Shown here in pieces: positions 1 through 8,117 of a stretch of 64,000 bases of DNA. The stretch is from JBNKHH01 sp050290245 (GTDB lineage Bacteria; Pseudomonadota; Alphaproteobacteria; Rhodobacterales; Rhodobacteraceae). Numbering within the stretch: position 1 is the first letter of the stretch; each line of letters starts with the position of its first letter. The notes below the pieces were generated by a model, which had not been told where the DNA came from, did no database searches, and saw only the letters and a list, made by a program, of their open reading frames with translations. The translations under genes were made by a program, and so were the position numbers. The stretch is taken from the NCBI GenBank assembly GCA_050290245.1, contig JBNKHH010000013.1, forward strand, positions 1 through 64,000, written 5' to 3'.

Positions 1-162
1 ACGACCATTTTTCACCCGGTCGGGACATGCCGGATGGGCAGCGACGAGGCTGCTGTCGTGGATGACCGTCTGCGGGTGCGCGGGTTGTCGGGCCTGCGCG
101 TGGTGGACGCCTCGATCATGCCGAAGATCGTCTCAGGCAATCCGCTGTGCAGGGTCCCTTAG
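1..162 (+). CDS. GMC-family oxidoreductase, C-terminal fragment
   Basis: Only the last 53 codons lie in the window, read in frame 1 and closed by TAG. The fragment contains HPVGTCRMG, then VVD, LRVRG, GLRVVDASIMP and IVSGN, which is the C-terminal signature of FAD-dependent GMC alcohol/choline dehydrogenases; the His of HPVGT is the family's catalytic histidine. These flavoenzymes oxidise alcohols to aldehydes. Members normally continue after SGN with about 20 more residues starting NTNAPTIMI, but here the frame reads PLCRVP and stops. The end is therefore shortened or rearranged. The start and substrate cannot be judged. It may belong with the downstream catabolic operon. Confidence 0.85.
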   Translation, partial: TTIFHPVGTCRMGSDEAAVVDDRLRVRGLSGLRVVDASIMPKIVSGNPLCRVP

Positions 163-204
163 AGCTTCCCGCATCTTTCGACACATCTCAAAGAAACAGG
201 CCGC

Positions 205-239
205 TTGACAAAACTCGCATGTTACATGTTACACGTTAA
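205..239 (+). promoter_or_regulatory. Promoter -35 box with tandem heptamer repeats
   Basis: TTGACA lies at 205-210. About 17 bases later, where the -10 box should be, three near-identical heptamers stand head to tail: ATGTTAC (219-225), ATGTTAC (226-232) and ACGTTAA (233-239). No good TATAAT is visible. The repeats sit about 55 bases before the first operon gene. They could bind an activator or repressor, with the GntR protein encoded at 7072 an obvious candidate. This is inference from sequence pattern only. Confidence 0.45.
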
Positions 240-293
240 AAAGAGAGGGCTGGGACACCGCATCGCGGCGCCACCGGCTAGGGAGGACAAGAC

Positions 294-1151
294 TTGACCA
301 GCGAGAACGCATTGCGCCGACGGCTGAGCTGCGGGCTCTTGACCGTTGCGCCCGGAGCACCGGACCCGCTGACGGCTCGCATCGTCCAGGCGCACGGCTT
401 CGATGCGGTCTACATGACCGGGCTCGGCGCCACGGCCTCGCGGCTTGGCCAACCCGACCTTGGTTTGCTCACACAGACAGAAATGTCCGACCACGCCCGC
501 GCCATGGTGCGGGCGGTGGACATTCCGGTGATCGCGGATGCCGACACCGGATACGGGGGCGCGCTGAACGTGGCGCGGACCGTTCAGGAATACATGCACG
601 GCGGCGTCGCGGCGCTGCATCTCGAAGATCAGGTTTCGCCCAAGCGTTGCGGCCAGTTAGCCGGCGTGCGGCTGGTACCGCCCGAGGAGGGTGCAGCGCG
701 GTTGTCCGCGGCAGTAGAGGCGCGCGGCACCGGCGATCTGCTCATCATCGGGCGGACCGATGCGCTTCCGGCCATGGGCATGGACGAGGCGGTTGCGCGA
801 GCAAAGCGTTATCGGGACGCAGGCGTCGATCTGGTGTTTGTCGACGGGGTTAAGACCCGCACCGAGGTCGAAGCCATCGCGCAGCAGGTCGAAGGCCCAA
901 AGGTTATAAGCCTCGTTGATGGGACCGATGCGGCGCTGCTGACTGTCGACGACGTACAGGAGATGGGCTTTGCCATCGTGATGTACGCGGTCACGACGCT
1001 GTTCGCCGCAGTGCGCGCCACACAGGACGCGCTGACGGCCCTGAAGGTGGAGGGCCGCCCGGCCTTCGCCGCAGCCCTCAGCTATGCGGAGTTCTGCGAG
1101 GTCGTGGACCTTGCCGGGCATCAGGATTTTGCGCACAGGCACGGCGAATGA
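294..1151 (+). CDS. Isocitrate lyase/PEP mutase-family lyase
   Basis: This 285-residue protein starts at TTG, chosen because GGGAGG lies just upstream and because the barrel starts soon after. The fold is the PEP mutase/isocitrate lyase TIM barrel: DADTGYG at residues 82-88, the EDQ metal/substrate segment at 111-113, and the active-site loop KRCGQ at 117-121. The family includes methylisocitrate lyase, oxaloacetate decarboxylase and carboxyphosphonoenolpyruvate mutase, all acting on C-C or C-P bonds of 2-oxo/2-hydroxy acids. Most Cys-containing members have KRCGH or KKCGH; Gln replaces His here. It is first in the operon with the TRAP importer and the next gene overlaps its stop. Exact substrate is unknown. 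Confidence 0.85.
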   Translation: MTSENALRRRLSCGLLTVAPGAPDPLTARIVQAHGFDAVYMTGLGATASRLGQPDLGLLTQTEMSDHARAMVRAVDIPVIADADTGYGGALNVARTVQEYMHGGVAALHLEDQVSPKRCGQLAGVRLVPPEEGAARLSAAVEARGTGDLLIIGRTDALPAMGMDEAVARAKRYRDAGVDLVFVDGVKTRTEVEAIAQQVEGPKVISLVDGTDAALLTVDDVQEMGFAIVMYAVTTLFAAVRATQDALTALKVEGRPAFAAALSYAEFCEVVDLAGHQDFAHRHGE

Positions 1152-1855
1152 CGGCCGTCGTCTTGATCACCGGCGCGGGCTCAGGCATCGGGCTCGCTAT
1201 CGCGCGGGTTGTCGTGGCACGCGGCGCGCGGGCGATTCTCTGGGACATCTCGCGCCCGGCGCTGGAGGCGGCGCACGCGGAACTGGGCGAAGCAGCTAGC
1301 ACCGCCGTCATCGACGTATCGGACGCCGAGGCGGTGGCTTCGGCGGACTTGGGTGGCGTCACGCATCTCGTGAACAACGCCGGAGTGCTCGGGCAGCGAA
1401 TGGACTGGACCGGGCTCGATGCGAAACACCTTCAAGGCGTCTTTGACGTCAATGTCGTTGGAATGATGCTGGTCACACAGGCCTTTGCGAAAGCGCGGAG
1501 GGCACATCCTACAGCGAGCATCGTCAACATGTCGTCCATCGCAGGCGAGAACGGCGGAGGGCCCGGCTTTGCCGCCTATGGCGCCTCGAAAGGCGCGATC
1601 AGGACGCTCACGCTGGCCATGGCGCGGGACTTTGCGCCTGACATGCGGGTCAATGCTCTGGCGCCTGGGATCATCGACACACCGATACAGGATGCCATCC
1701 TGACCGGGACGGACGCGCGGGAAAAGGCCGCCGCGGGCATTCCTATGGGGCGCATGGGCACCACCGACGAGGTGGCGGAGGCGGCGAAATGGCTGTTGTT
1801 CGACGCCCCCTATACCACGGGCGAAATCATCCGGATCGCTGGAGGGCGGCGATGA
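1148..1855 (+). CDS. Short-chain dehydrogenase/reductase (SDR)
   Basis: The protein has 235 residues and a classical SDR layout: nucleotide-binding TGAGSGIG at 8-15, NNAG at 76-79, catalytic Ser130 in SSIAG, and Tyr144/Lys148 in YGASK. The C-terminus ends in a TTGEIIRIAGG-type strand as usual. Such cytosolic enzymes interconvert hydroxyl and keto groups with NAD(P)H. Its ATG overlaps the TGA of the lyase gene by four bases and its own TGA overlaps the next start, so translation is likely coupled. In this operon it probably oxidises the imported hydroxylated substrate. The substrate cannot be read from the sequence. Confidence 0.9.
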   Translation: MTAVVLITGAGSGIGLAIARVVVARGARAILWDISRPALEAAHAELGEAASTAVIDVSDAEAVASADLGGVTHLVNNAGVLGQRMDWTGLDAKHLQGVFDVNVVGMMLVTQAFAKARRAHPTASIVNMSSIAGENGGGPGFAAYGASKGAIRTLTLAMARDFAPDMRVNALAPGIIDTPIQDAILTGTDAREKAAAGIPMGRMGTTDEVAEAAKWLLFDAPYTTGEIIRIAGGRR

Positions 1856-2352
1856 AACTGGTCAACTACTTCTTCAGGGCGCTGGAGACGCTGCTGGTCT
1901 TTCTACTGGCGGGTATGACCGTCATGGTGTTTGCCAATGTCGTGCTGCGATATGGTTTTGGCTCGGGCATCGACATCAGCGAGGAGCTGTCGCGCTTCTT
2001 CTTTGTCTGGCTGATCTTCCTCGGGGCGATCGTCGCCATGCGGCACAATATGCACATGGGGTTTGACCTCGTAGTGACCACCGTGCCGGAACCGGTACGG
2101 CGCGTACTGCTGACATTGGCCAACGGGCTCGTTCTGGCGGTCTGCATTATGGTCCTGTGGGGCACGCTGGCGCAGTTCCACGTCAACGCGACGAACATCG
2201 CGCCGGTCACGCGGATGCCGATGCTATGGGTCTTCGGCGTGCTGATCCCGATGTCCTCACTGATCGGCCTGATGGCCGGGCTGCGGATGCTGGGCTACGC
2301 GACGGGTCGCCTGACCGGCATACCGACCTCGGGGCGGAGCGTTGTGGAATGA
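1852..2352 (+). CDS. TRAP transporter small permease subunit (DctQ type)
   Basis: This 166-residue membrane protein begins MKLVNYFFRALE and shows four hydrophobic segments. The motif FANVVLRYGF followed by ISEELSRFFFVWLIFLGA is typical of DctQ subunits. DctQ pairs with the large DctM subunit to form the inner-membrane part of a sodium-driven TRAP importer fed by a periplasmic binding protein. The ATG at 1852 was chosen over an upstream in-frame ATG inside the SDR gene because it makes the usual four-base overlap with the SDR stop and matches family length. It overlaps dctM in the same way. Confidence 0.92.
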   Translation: MKLVNYFFRALETLLVFLLAGMTVMVFANVVLRYGFGSGIDISEELSRFFFVWLIFLGAIVAMRHNMHMGFDLVVTTVPEPVRRVLLTLANGLVLAVCIMVLWGTLAQFHVNATNIAPVTRMPMLWVFGVLIPMSSLIGLMAGLRMLGYATGRLTGIPTSGRSVVE

Positions 2353-3626
2353 CCCTCGTCCTATTCATCGTCACCCTTGCAATGACCCTTTCCATCGGCG
2401 TCCCCGTCGCTTTTGCCCTGCTGATCTGCGCCGCCGTTATGGGCCTTCAGATGGATTTATTTGACGCGCAGGTGATCTCGCAACGCATGGTGGTGGGAGC
2501 GAACAACTTTTCCCTGCTGGCAATCCCATTCTTCCTGTTGGCTGGAGAGTTGATGAACGCCGGTGGCATGTCCAAACGGATCATCGGCTTTGCCATGGCC
2601 TTCGTCGGGCATGTGCGCGGCGGGCTTGGCGTTGTTGCGATCTTTGCCGCGATCATCCTTGCGTCGCTATCCGGGTCGGCTGCGGCGGACTCGGCGGCGC
2701 TGATCGCGATCATGCTGCCGATGATGAAACAGTCGGGCCACGACGAGGCGCGCTCTGTCGGGCTCATGGCTTCGGGAGGTGTGATCGCCCCGATCATTCC
2801 ACCCTCCATCGCCTATATCATCTTTGCGGTGGCGACGAACCTTTCGATCACCCAGCTGTTCATGGCCGGCATCGTGCCCGGCGTTATGATGGGCCTCGGC
2901 GCCATCGTTGCCTGGCTTATCGTTGCCCGGCGCGACAACGTCGAACCGCAGCCGCGGCAGGGCTGGGACGTCCGCCTGCGCGAAACGCGCAAGGCTCTGT
3001 GGTCACTGGGTATGCCGGTAATCATCCTTGGCGGCATCCGTTTTGGCGTGGTGACACCGACCGAAGCCGCCGTGATCGCGGCCGTCTATGCCATCTTCGT
3101 AGGAATGGTAGTCCACCGAGAACTGAAGGTCAGCCAGCTGTTCCACGTCTTCCGGGACGCGGCGCTGACCACGGCCGTGGTGATGATGCTGGCGGCGGCC
3201 GCATTAGCGACGGCTTGGTTCATCACGCTGGCGGACCTGTCCGGCATCGTGCTGGATCTGGTAGGCCCGCTGGTGGACAGCCCGACACTGCTGCTGATCG
3301 CCATTATGGCGCTGGTACTCATGATCGGGACGATGCTGGACATGGGCCCGACGATCCTGATCCTCGCGCCGGTGCTACTGCCGGTGGTCGAAGAGGCAGG
3401 GATCGATCCGATCTACTTCGGCGTGCTTTTTGTCATCAACTGCGCCATCGGCCTCGTGACGCCGCCCGTAGGCATCGTCCTCAGCGTCTCGGCCGGCGTG
3501 TCAGGCGTGCCCCTACACCGCGTGGCCAAGGGGGCGGCTCCGTTTCTCATTGCGCAGATCATTGTGCTCGCCCTGCTGGTGATCTTCCCGCAACTCGTAC
3601 TCACACCGCTGAATTGGCTACGTTGA
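2349..3626 (+). CDS. TRAP transporter large permease subunit (DctM type)
   Basis: The protein has 425 residues and about twelve hydrophobic segments, starting MTLVLFIVTLAM. Family features include FALLAIPFFLLAGE-like sequence (here FSLLAIPFFLLAGELM), LSGSAAADSAAL, GVIAPIIPPSI, TPTEAAVIA and a late VTPPVGIVL segment, all typical of DctM, the ion-coupled translocation subunit. The start at 2349 overlaps the dctQ stop by four bases; the longer reading frame upstream is a shadow of dctQ. Length is normal. It works with the DctQ and DctP proteins on either side to import an organic acid across the inner membrane. Confidence 0.95.
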   Translation: MTLVLFIVTLAMTLSIGVPVAFALLICAAVMGLQMDLFDAQVISQRMVVGANNFSLLAIPFFLLAGELMNAGGMSKRIIGFAMAFVGHVRGGLGVVAIFAAIILASLSGSAAADSAALIAIMLPMMKQSGHDEARSVGLMASGGVIAPIIPPSIAYIIFAVATNLSITQLFMAGIVPGVMMGLGAIVAWLIVARRDNVEPQPRQGWDVRLRETRKALWSLGMPVIILGGIRFGVVTPTEAAVIAAVYAIFVGMVVHRELKVSQLFHVFRDAALTTAVVMMLAAAALATAWFITLADLSGIVLDLVGPLVDSPTLLLIAIMALVLMIGTMLDMGPTILILAPVLLPVVEEAGIDPIYFGVLFVINCAIGLVTPPVGIVLSVSAGVSGVPLHRVAKGAAPFLIAQIIVLALLVIFPQLVLTPLNWLR

Positions 3627-3666
3627 GCGGATTTTTTTGACTGAATAAACCAGGAGGAGACTGAAT

Positions 3667-4668
3667 ATGAAACTGAAGACCCTCGCGGTTCTGGCTATCG
3701 CCACCGCGTTTACAACTCCGGCACTCGCCGCCGAGTATGGCAAGCACACGTTCAAGGTTTCGAGCGGCGCGGCCAAGGATCACCCGATCGCCACCGGAAT
3801 CGAGGCCATGTCGGCCTGCATGGAAGACGGCTCGGACGGCAATATGAAGCTGCGCGCCTTCTACTCGGGCCAGCTCGGCGACGACGCCGATGCAACGCAG
3901 GCGACACGCTCTGGCTCCATCGAGATGGTTGTGACAGGTTCTGCCGCCATCGCCGGGATCGAACCGGCGCTCGGCGTGTTCACCCTGCCGTTCATGTTCG
4001 AGAACGACGCCGAGGTCGACGCCATTATGACCGGCCCGTTCTTCGACTACGTCGCCGATAAGATGCCGCAGCATGACCTCGTGATGCTGTCCATGTGGGA
4101 AAACGGCTTCCGCAACGCCACCAACTCCAAGCACCCGATCATGGCCGTATCGGATTTCGAGGGGCTGAACTTTCGCGTGATGCAGAATCCGATCTTCCTC
4201 GACACCTTCCGCCGTCTGGGCGCAAACCCGGTGCCGATGGCCTTCGGTGAAGTGTTCACCGCGCTGGAAACCGGCGCAGTGGACGGGCAGGAAAACCCGC
4301 TGCCGCTGATCGAAGCGACGAAGTTCTACGAGGTCCAGAAATACCTGACGCTCACACGCCACGCCTATTCGCCTAACCCGGTCCTGGTGAACAGGGGCAT
4401 CTGGGAAGGTCTGAACGCCGACGAACAGGCGCTGATGCGGTCCTGCGCCGAAAGCGCCCGTGACGCTCAGATCGAGCGTTCGCGCGCCGCGGTGGGTGAA
4501 TCCGCCGAGAAGCTGACCGCGGAGGGCATGGAGATCGCCGAGATGCCTGCCGAGGAGATGGCAAAGCTGCGGGAACTGGTGGCACCGGTCTATCAGACCT
4601 CGATGGACTCGGTCGGCAAAGAGAACTTTGACCGGCTGACGGAAGAACTGGCAAAGATCCGCAACTAG
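3667..4668 (+). CDS. TRAP transporter substrate-binding protein (DctP type)
   Basis: This 333-residue secreted protein has a signal peptide (MKLKTLAVLAIATAFTTPALA, cut near residue 22) and the DctP fold. The conserved helix FRVMQNPIFLDTFRRLGANPVP contains the Arg (Arg in FRVMQ) that binds the substrate carboxylate in this family, followed by GEVFTALETGAVDGQENPL. An AGGAGGA ribosome site lies 8 bases before the ATG. It captures the substrate in the periplasm and delivers it to the DctQM permease encoded just upstream. A strong GC hairpin follows the gene. The carboxylate specificity is family knowledge; the exact ligand is unknown. Confidence 0.95.
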   Translation: MKLKTLAVLAIATAFTTPALAAEYGKHTFKVSSGAAKDHPIATGIEAMSACMEDGSDGNMKLRAFYSGQLGDDADATQATRSGSIEMVVTGSAAIAGIEPALGVFTLPFMFENDAEVDAIMTGPFFDYVADKMPQHDLVMLSMWENGFRNATNSKHPIMAVSDFEGLNFRVMQNPIFLDTFRRLGANPVPMAFGEVFTALETGAVDGQENPLPLIEATKFYEVQKYLTLTRHAYSPNPVLVNRGIWEGLNADEQALMRSCAESARDAQIERSRAAVGESAEKLTAEGMEIAEMPAEEMAKLRELVAPVYQTSMDSVGKENFDRLTEELAKIRN

Positions 4669-4686
4669 GCCCATCCGGCTTTGACC

Positions 4687-4724
4687 GGGTCGGCGCGCGC
4701 TTCATCTCCCTCGCGCGCCGGCCC
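4687..4724 (+). terminator. GC-rich hairpin after the TRAP binding-protein gene
   Basis: GGGTCGGCGCGCG (4687-4699) pairs with CGCGCGCCGGCCC (4712-4724) through 13 pairs including one G-T wobble, around a 12-base loop. There is no clear T-run, only a pyrimidine-rich ATCCCTTTCCT. It may attenuate read-through into the next gene or protect the 3' end of the binding-protein message. Confidence 0.5.
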
Positions 4725-4751
4725 ATCCCTTTCCTCGAACCGAGACCTGCA

Positions 4752-6167
4752 ATGCCACTCGACACTGTCAACTTTCTGGCCCGGCTGGCCGACGCCTTTC
4801 CCGGCCCGGCGCTGCTTGCAGGCGACAACATCCCGGCGCGCAACCTGCACGACACTTCGTTTCTCGCGGATGTGACGCCGCTGGCTGTTCTGCGCCCGGA
4901 TACGCCCGAGGCCGTGGCGCTGGCGGTGCGTATCTGCGCCGAGGCAGGCGTGCCCATGGTGCCGCAGGGAGGGCTTACCGGGCTGGCGGGCGGGGCGCAT
5001 CCGATCGACGGCGCGGTCATGATCTCGCTCGAACGGTTATCGGGTATCGACGAGATTGACCCCGCAAGCGCCACCATGACCGTGCGCGCCGGCACCCCGC
5101 TTGAGGTGATCCAGAAAGCTGCGGACGAGGCCGGCTTCTTCCTCCCGCTTGATCTCGGCGCGCGGGGGTCCTGCCTGATCGGCGGCAATATCGGCACCAA
5201 TGCGGGCGGCAACCGGGTGATCCGCTACGGCATGACGCGCGAAATGATCCTCGGCCTCGAATACGTGCTGCCTGACGGCACTCTGGTCAGCGGGCTCAAC
5301 AAGATGCTGAAAAACAACGCGGGCTACGATCTGAAACAGCTCTTCATCGGCTCCGAAGGCACGCTGGGCATCGTCACCCGCGCGGTTCTGCGGATGCATC
5401 CAAAGCCCGGTTGCGTGAACGCGGCACTTTGCGGGCTCGGCTCCTACGACGACGTGGTCAAGCTGCTGGCAGAGGCACGGCGCGGGCTGGGACCGATGCT
5501 GTCCGCCTACGAGGTTATGTGGCCGGATTATTGGCAGGTGGTGACGGAGACGGTGGGAACGCGCTCCCCGCTGGACGGCCAGCATGCGTTCTATGTCTTG
5601 CTCGAATCTCAAGGCCTGGATCAGGAGATCGACGGGCCGCGCTTCATGGCCTGGATCGAGCGGATATACGAGGCCGGAGTCGTCGAGGACGCAGCTATCA
5701 GCCAGAGCCTGTCTGACGTGAAACGCTTTTGGGGCGTGCGCGATGCCTGCGCCGAGTTCATGACCCTCCTCGGACCGCATTGTGCCTTTGACATCGGCCT
5801 TCCCGTAAGCAGTATGGACGCCTTCGCCGAAACCTGCCGCGCGAGACTGGTGGCGGCGATGCCGGAGGCGCTCAGCGTATTTTACGGCCATATCGGCGAC
5901 GGCAACCTGCACATCGTTGCGCTGGACCTCGCGGCGACCGAACAGCCGATGAACCAGATCAGCGGCATTGTCTACGAAACGGTACGCGATTTCGGCGGCA
6001 CCGTGTCTGCTGAACATGGCATTGGCCTGCTGAAGAAACCGTACCTTCCTTATTCCCGCTCTGCCGAGGAGTTGGCGCTGATGGCACGCATCAAGGCCGC
6101 ACTCGATCCGGCCGGGTTACTCAATCCGGGCAAGGTTGTTGACGCCCCTTTGGGAGACCTCACATGA
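4752..6167 (+). CDS. FAD-linked oxidase, GlcD/D-2-hydroxyacid dehydrogenase type
   Basis: The protein has 471 residues. The N-terminal FAD-binding (VAO/PCMH) half shows PQGGLTGLAGGA, GARGSCLIGGNIGTNAGGNRVIRYG and LPDGTL, and the FAD-oxidase C-terminal half shows the metal/substrate histidine motif GHIGDGNLHI and SAEHGIG. This is the family of glycolate oxidase GlcD, D-lactate dehydrogenase and D-2-hydroxyglutarate dehydrogenase, which oxidise 2-hydroxy acids to 2-oxo acids. No separate GlcE or GlcF genes are nearby. The start is 83 bases after dctP beyond a hairpin, and the aldolase gene overlaps its stop by four bases. The likely product is a 2-oxo acid for that aldolase. Confidence 0.9.
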   Translation: MPLDTVNFLARLADAFPGPALLAGDNIPARNLHDTSFLADVTPLAVLRPDTPEAVALAVRICAEAGVPMVPQGGLTGLAGGAHPIDGAVMISLERLSGIDEIDPASATMTVRAGTPLEVIQKAADEAGFFLPLDLGARGSCLIGGNIGTNAGGNRVIRYGMTREMILGLEYVLPDGTLVSGLNKMLKNNAGYDLKQLFIGSEGTLGIVTRAVLRMHPKPGCVNAALCGLGSYDDVVKLLAEARRGLGPMLSAYEVMWPDYWQVVTETVGTRSPLDGQHAFYVLLESQGLDQEIDGPRFMAWIERIYEAGVVEDAAISQSLSDVKRFWGVRDACAEFMTLLGPHCAFDIGLPVSSMDAFAETCRARLVAAMPEALSVFYGHIGDGNLHIVALDLAATEQPMNQISGIVYETVRDFGGTVSAEHGIGLLKKPYLPYSRSAEELALMARIKAALDPAGLLNPGKVVDAPLGDLT

Positions 6168-6961
6168 ATTCCCTGAAATCCAGACTGCTTTCGGGCAGCT
6201 TCGTCGCCGCTGCCTGGGCCGAATTGGGTCATCCCGACATTGCCGAAATCCTTGTGCGGCATGGCTGGCCCACCGTGCTGATCGACGGCGAACATGGAAT
6301 CGGCAACCTTGAAACATGGGTCGCGGTGGCCCGTTCGGTCGAAGCTGCGGGCGGCGAGGTGATCCTGCGCGTGCCGGACGGCGCCGACACCACGTTGAAA
6401 AAGGTGCTGGATCGCGGCTTCCGCTCGATCATTGTGCCGATGGTGAACACGGCGGAACAGGCGAAACGGATCGCGGCCTCCTGCCATTACCCGCAGCGCG
6501 GCACCCCTGGCATCGGGCGCGGCTACGCGGCGCCGATCGTGCGCGGTTCGGACTATGGCACCCGCCCCGAGTATGCCCAGCGGACGGCGAACGAAGACGT
6601 GCTGCTGTTCGTCCAGTGCGAAACGCCCGAAAGCGTCGCCTCGCTGTCCGAGATCGCGGCCGTAACCGGGATCGACGGCATCCTGCTTGGACCGAACGAC
6701 CTGGCGGCAACGCTGGGCCATATGGAGGACATGGACCACGCCACACCGCAGGCGGCTTTCGCCGAGGTCGAGGCCAAGGTCAAGGGTGCCGGCAAGCTTC
6801 TGGCCACGGTGCCGGGCGGCGGGCGCGACTGGGCGATCCTGCGCGACAAGGGCTTCAACCTGGTCGCGGGGGTGAACGATGTCTCGCTACTCGTCGAGGC
6901 GGCCCGCGCTTCGGCACAGGCCCGCGACGCGCAATTGACAAAGGAAAAGCCACCGTCCTAA
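6164..6961 (+). CDS. HpcH/HpaI-family class II aldolase
   Basis: This 265-residue protein matches HpaI/GarL-type metal-dependent aldolases. Visible active-site elements are DGEHG (His44, general base), the Arg in ILRVP (Arg69), the metal ligand Glu153 in QCETPES, and Asp179 in GPNDLA. The family cleaves 2-keto-4-hydroxy acids to pyruvate plus an aldehyde. Its ATG overlaps the stop of the FAD-oxidase gene, so oxidation to a 2-oxo acid and retro-aldol cleavage are probably consecutive steps. It is the last enzyme gene of the operon. Substrate chain length and stereochemistry cannot be told from the sequence. Confidence 0.92.
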   Translation: MNSLKSRLLSGSFVAAAWAELGHPDIAEILVRHGWPTVLIDGEHGIGNLETWVAVARSVEAAGGEVILRVPDGADTTLKKVLDRGFRSIIVPMVNTAEQAKRIAASCHYPQRGTPGIGRGYAAPIVRGSDYGTRPEYAQRTANEDVLLFVQCETPESVASLSEIAAVTGIDGILLGPNDLAATLGHMEDMDHATPQAAFAEVEAKVKGAGKLLATVPGGGRDWAILRDKGFNLVAGVNDVSLLVEAARASAQARDAQLTKEKPPS

Positions 6962-7071
6962 GCCATGGCCCGTTGCTGATCCAAGTCGGGCCAAGAACGG
7001 AACTGCTTCACCGAGGATGACCTCCGTGATAGTAACGGTGAACCGCCCACTTCAAAGGAAACGCCCTCCAG

Positions 7072-7758
7072 ATGCCCGCAAAACCCGGGATGCAGATTGA
7101 ACAGCCCAAGACTTTGACGGAGATCGTCGTGGAGCGACTGCGCGAAGCGATCATCGATGGGCAGTTCGCATTTGGCGAGAACATCTCGGAGGACAAGCTT
7201 GCCACGGCTTTCGGTGTCAGCCGCTCGCCCGTGCGCGATGCGCTGAACGCGTTGCAGTTCATCGGTTTGGTGACGATCAAGCCAAAGCGCGGTAGCTTCG
7301 TCTTCAGCCCGACCGTGGAGGAAGTTGCGGAGATCTGCGACTATCGCCTAATGCTGGAACGTGAGGCGCTGCGGCTGTCCATGGCGGCCAACCGCGACCG
7401 GTTCCTTGCAGCGCTGGACGACGCAGTTGACCGGATGCGCAGCCGGATGCTGGCGGGCGACGAGATCGGCTATGTGCGCATCGACTCGGAATTCCACAAC
7501 CTGTTCTTCGACCATTGCGGTAACGGGCTGGTGCAAAACGCCTTTCATCTTGTGGAGGCGCGGATCGCAACGATCCGCACCGCGCTGAATGCCCGGTTCA
7601 AGCAAAGACGAGAGGCCAGTTTTGACCAGCATGTCGCCATCGTCGAAGGGTTGAAGCGCGGGGATTGGGCCCAGGTGCATGATGTGCTGAGCGATCACAT
7701 TACCTCGATCCGAACCGATGCCATCGACGAATTGTCCCGCGGTGCGGTGGTCGGCTGA
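7072..7758 (+). CDS. GntR-family regulator (FCD subfamily)
   Basis: The 228-residue protein has an N-terminal winged helix (about 15-80: VVERLREAIIDG, LATAFGVSRSPVRDALNALQFIGLV, KRGSFVFSP) and an all-helical FCD effector domain with the typical metal-binding Asp/His pattern (YRLMLEREALRL, DSEFHNLFFDHCGN, FDQHVAIVEGL, HDVLSDHI). FCD regulators usually repress catabolic operons until they bind an organic-acid ligand. It lies 110 bases after the aldolase gene in the same direction and is likely the regulator of the 294-6961 operon. The ATG at 7072 is preceded by only a weak ribosome site, so the start is less sure. Confidence 0.9.
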   Translation: MPAKPGMQIEQPKTLTEIVVERLREAIIDGQFAFGENISEDKLATAFGVSRSPVRDALNALQFIGLVTIKPKRGSFVFSPTVEEVAEICDYRLMLEREALRLSMAANRDRFLAALDDAVDRMRSRMLAGDEIGYVRIDSEFHNLFFDHCGNGLVQNAFHLVEARIATIRTALNARFKQRREASFDQHVAIVEGLKRGDWAQVHDVLSDHITSIRTDAIDELSRGAVVG

Positions 7759-8053
7759 TCCCGGACAGACTCAAAGTCTGAGGGCAAAGCGGTCTTGTCA
7801 GAGAAGGCCGCCTCGAGGCGGGGCAGGGCGCTGACCAAGCTTACCGGCTTTGCTCACGCAGCGACGAGCGGCTAGCCGGCAGATGCGGATTTGTCTGCCG
7901 TCAGCGCTTCTGGGACCAGACAGGGTCATTTGCAAAGAGACTGCTTGTCGCTCGTCGCAACCACTGAAGAGTGGACGCTGGGTTCCTCCAACCAAGACCA
8001 GAACTTTGCGACGTTTGGAGATTGAGGTCCGGGATTTTTTAACGATGAGCCGC
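7759..8053. other. Intergenic interval without a recognisable gene
   Basis: I find no convincing gene in these 295 bases. A short hairpin CAGACT/AGTCTG lies just after the GntR stop, and a perfect 14-base palindrome CCGCCTCGAGGCGG follows near 7810. Short reading frames on both strands lack ribosome sites and family resemblance. The interval ends in the promoter at 8054. Confidence 0.5.
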
Positions 8054-8100
8054 TTGACATAGTACCATTCGGTATCATATGTATCTGATACCAAATGGTA
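8054..8100 (+). promoter_or_regulatory. Promoter overlapped by a long palindromic operator
   Basis: A consensus -35 box TTGACA lies at 8054-8059. From 8063 to 8100 stands an inverted repeat: TACCATTCGGTATCA (8063-8077) and TGATACCAAATGGTA (8086-8100), 15-base arms with one mismatch around an 8-base spacer; the flanking G8062/C8101 extends it. The spacer and inner arm cover the expected -10 position, so a bound protein would block RNA polymerase. The ArsR protein encoded in the same transcript (8540) is the most likely ligand-controlled repressor. The GntR protein upstream is an alternative. Confidence 0.7.
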
Positions 8101-8117
8101 CCATATATGGAGTGACC

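Noticed and set aside
3601..4674. 357-codon open frame on the minus strand
   Set aside because: It is antisense to the DctP gene with signal peptide and ribosome site, and has no recognisable domain.
7810..7825. CCGCCTCGAGGCGG palindrome as a mobile-element end
   Set aside because: No matching second copy, transposase or target duplication is seen nearby.
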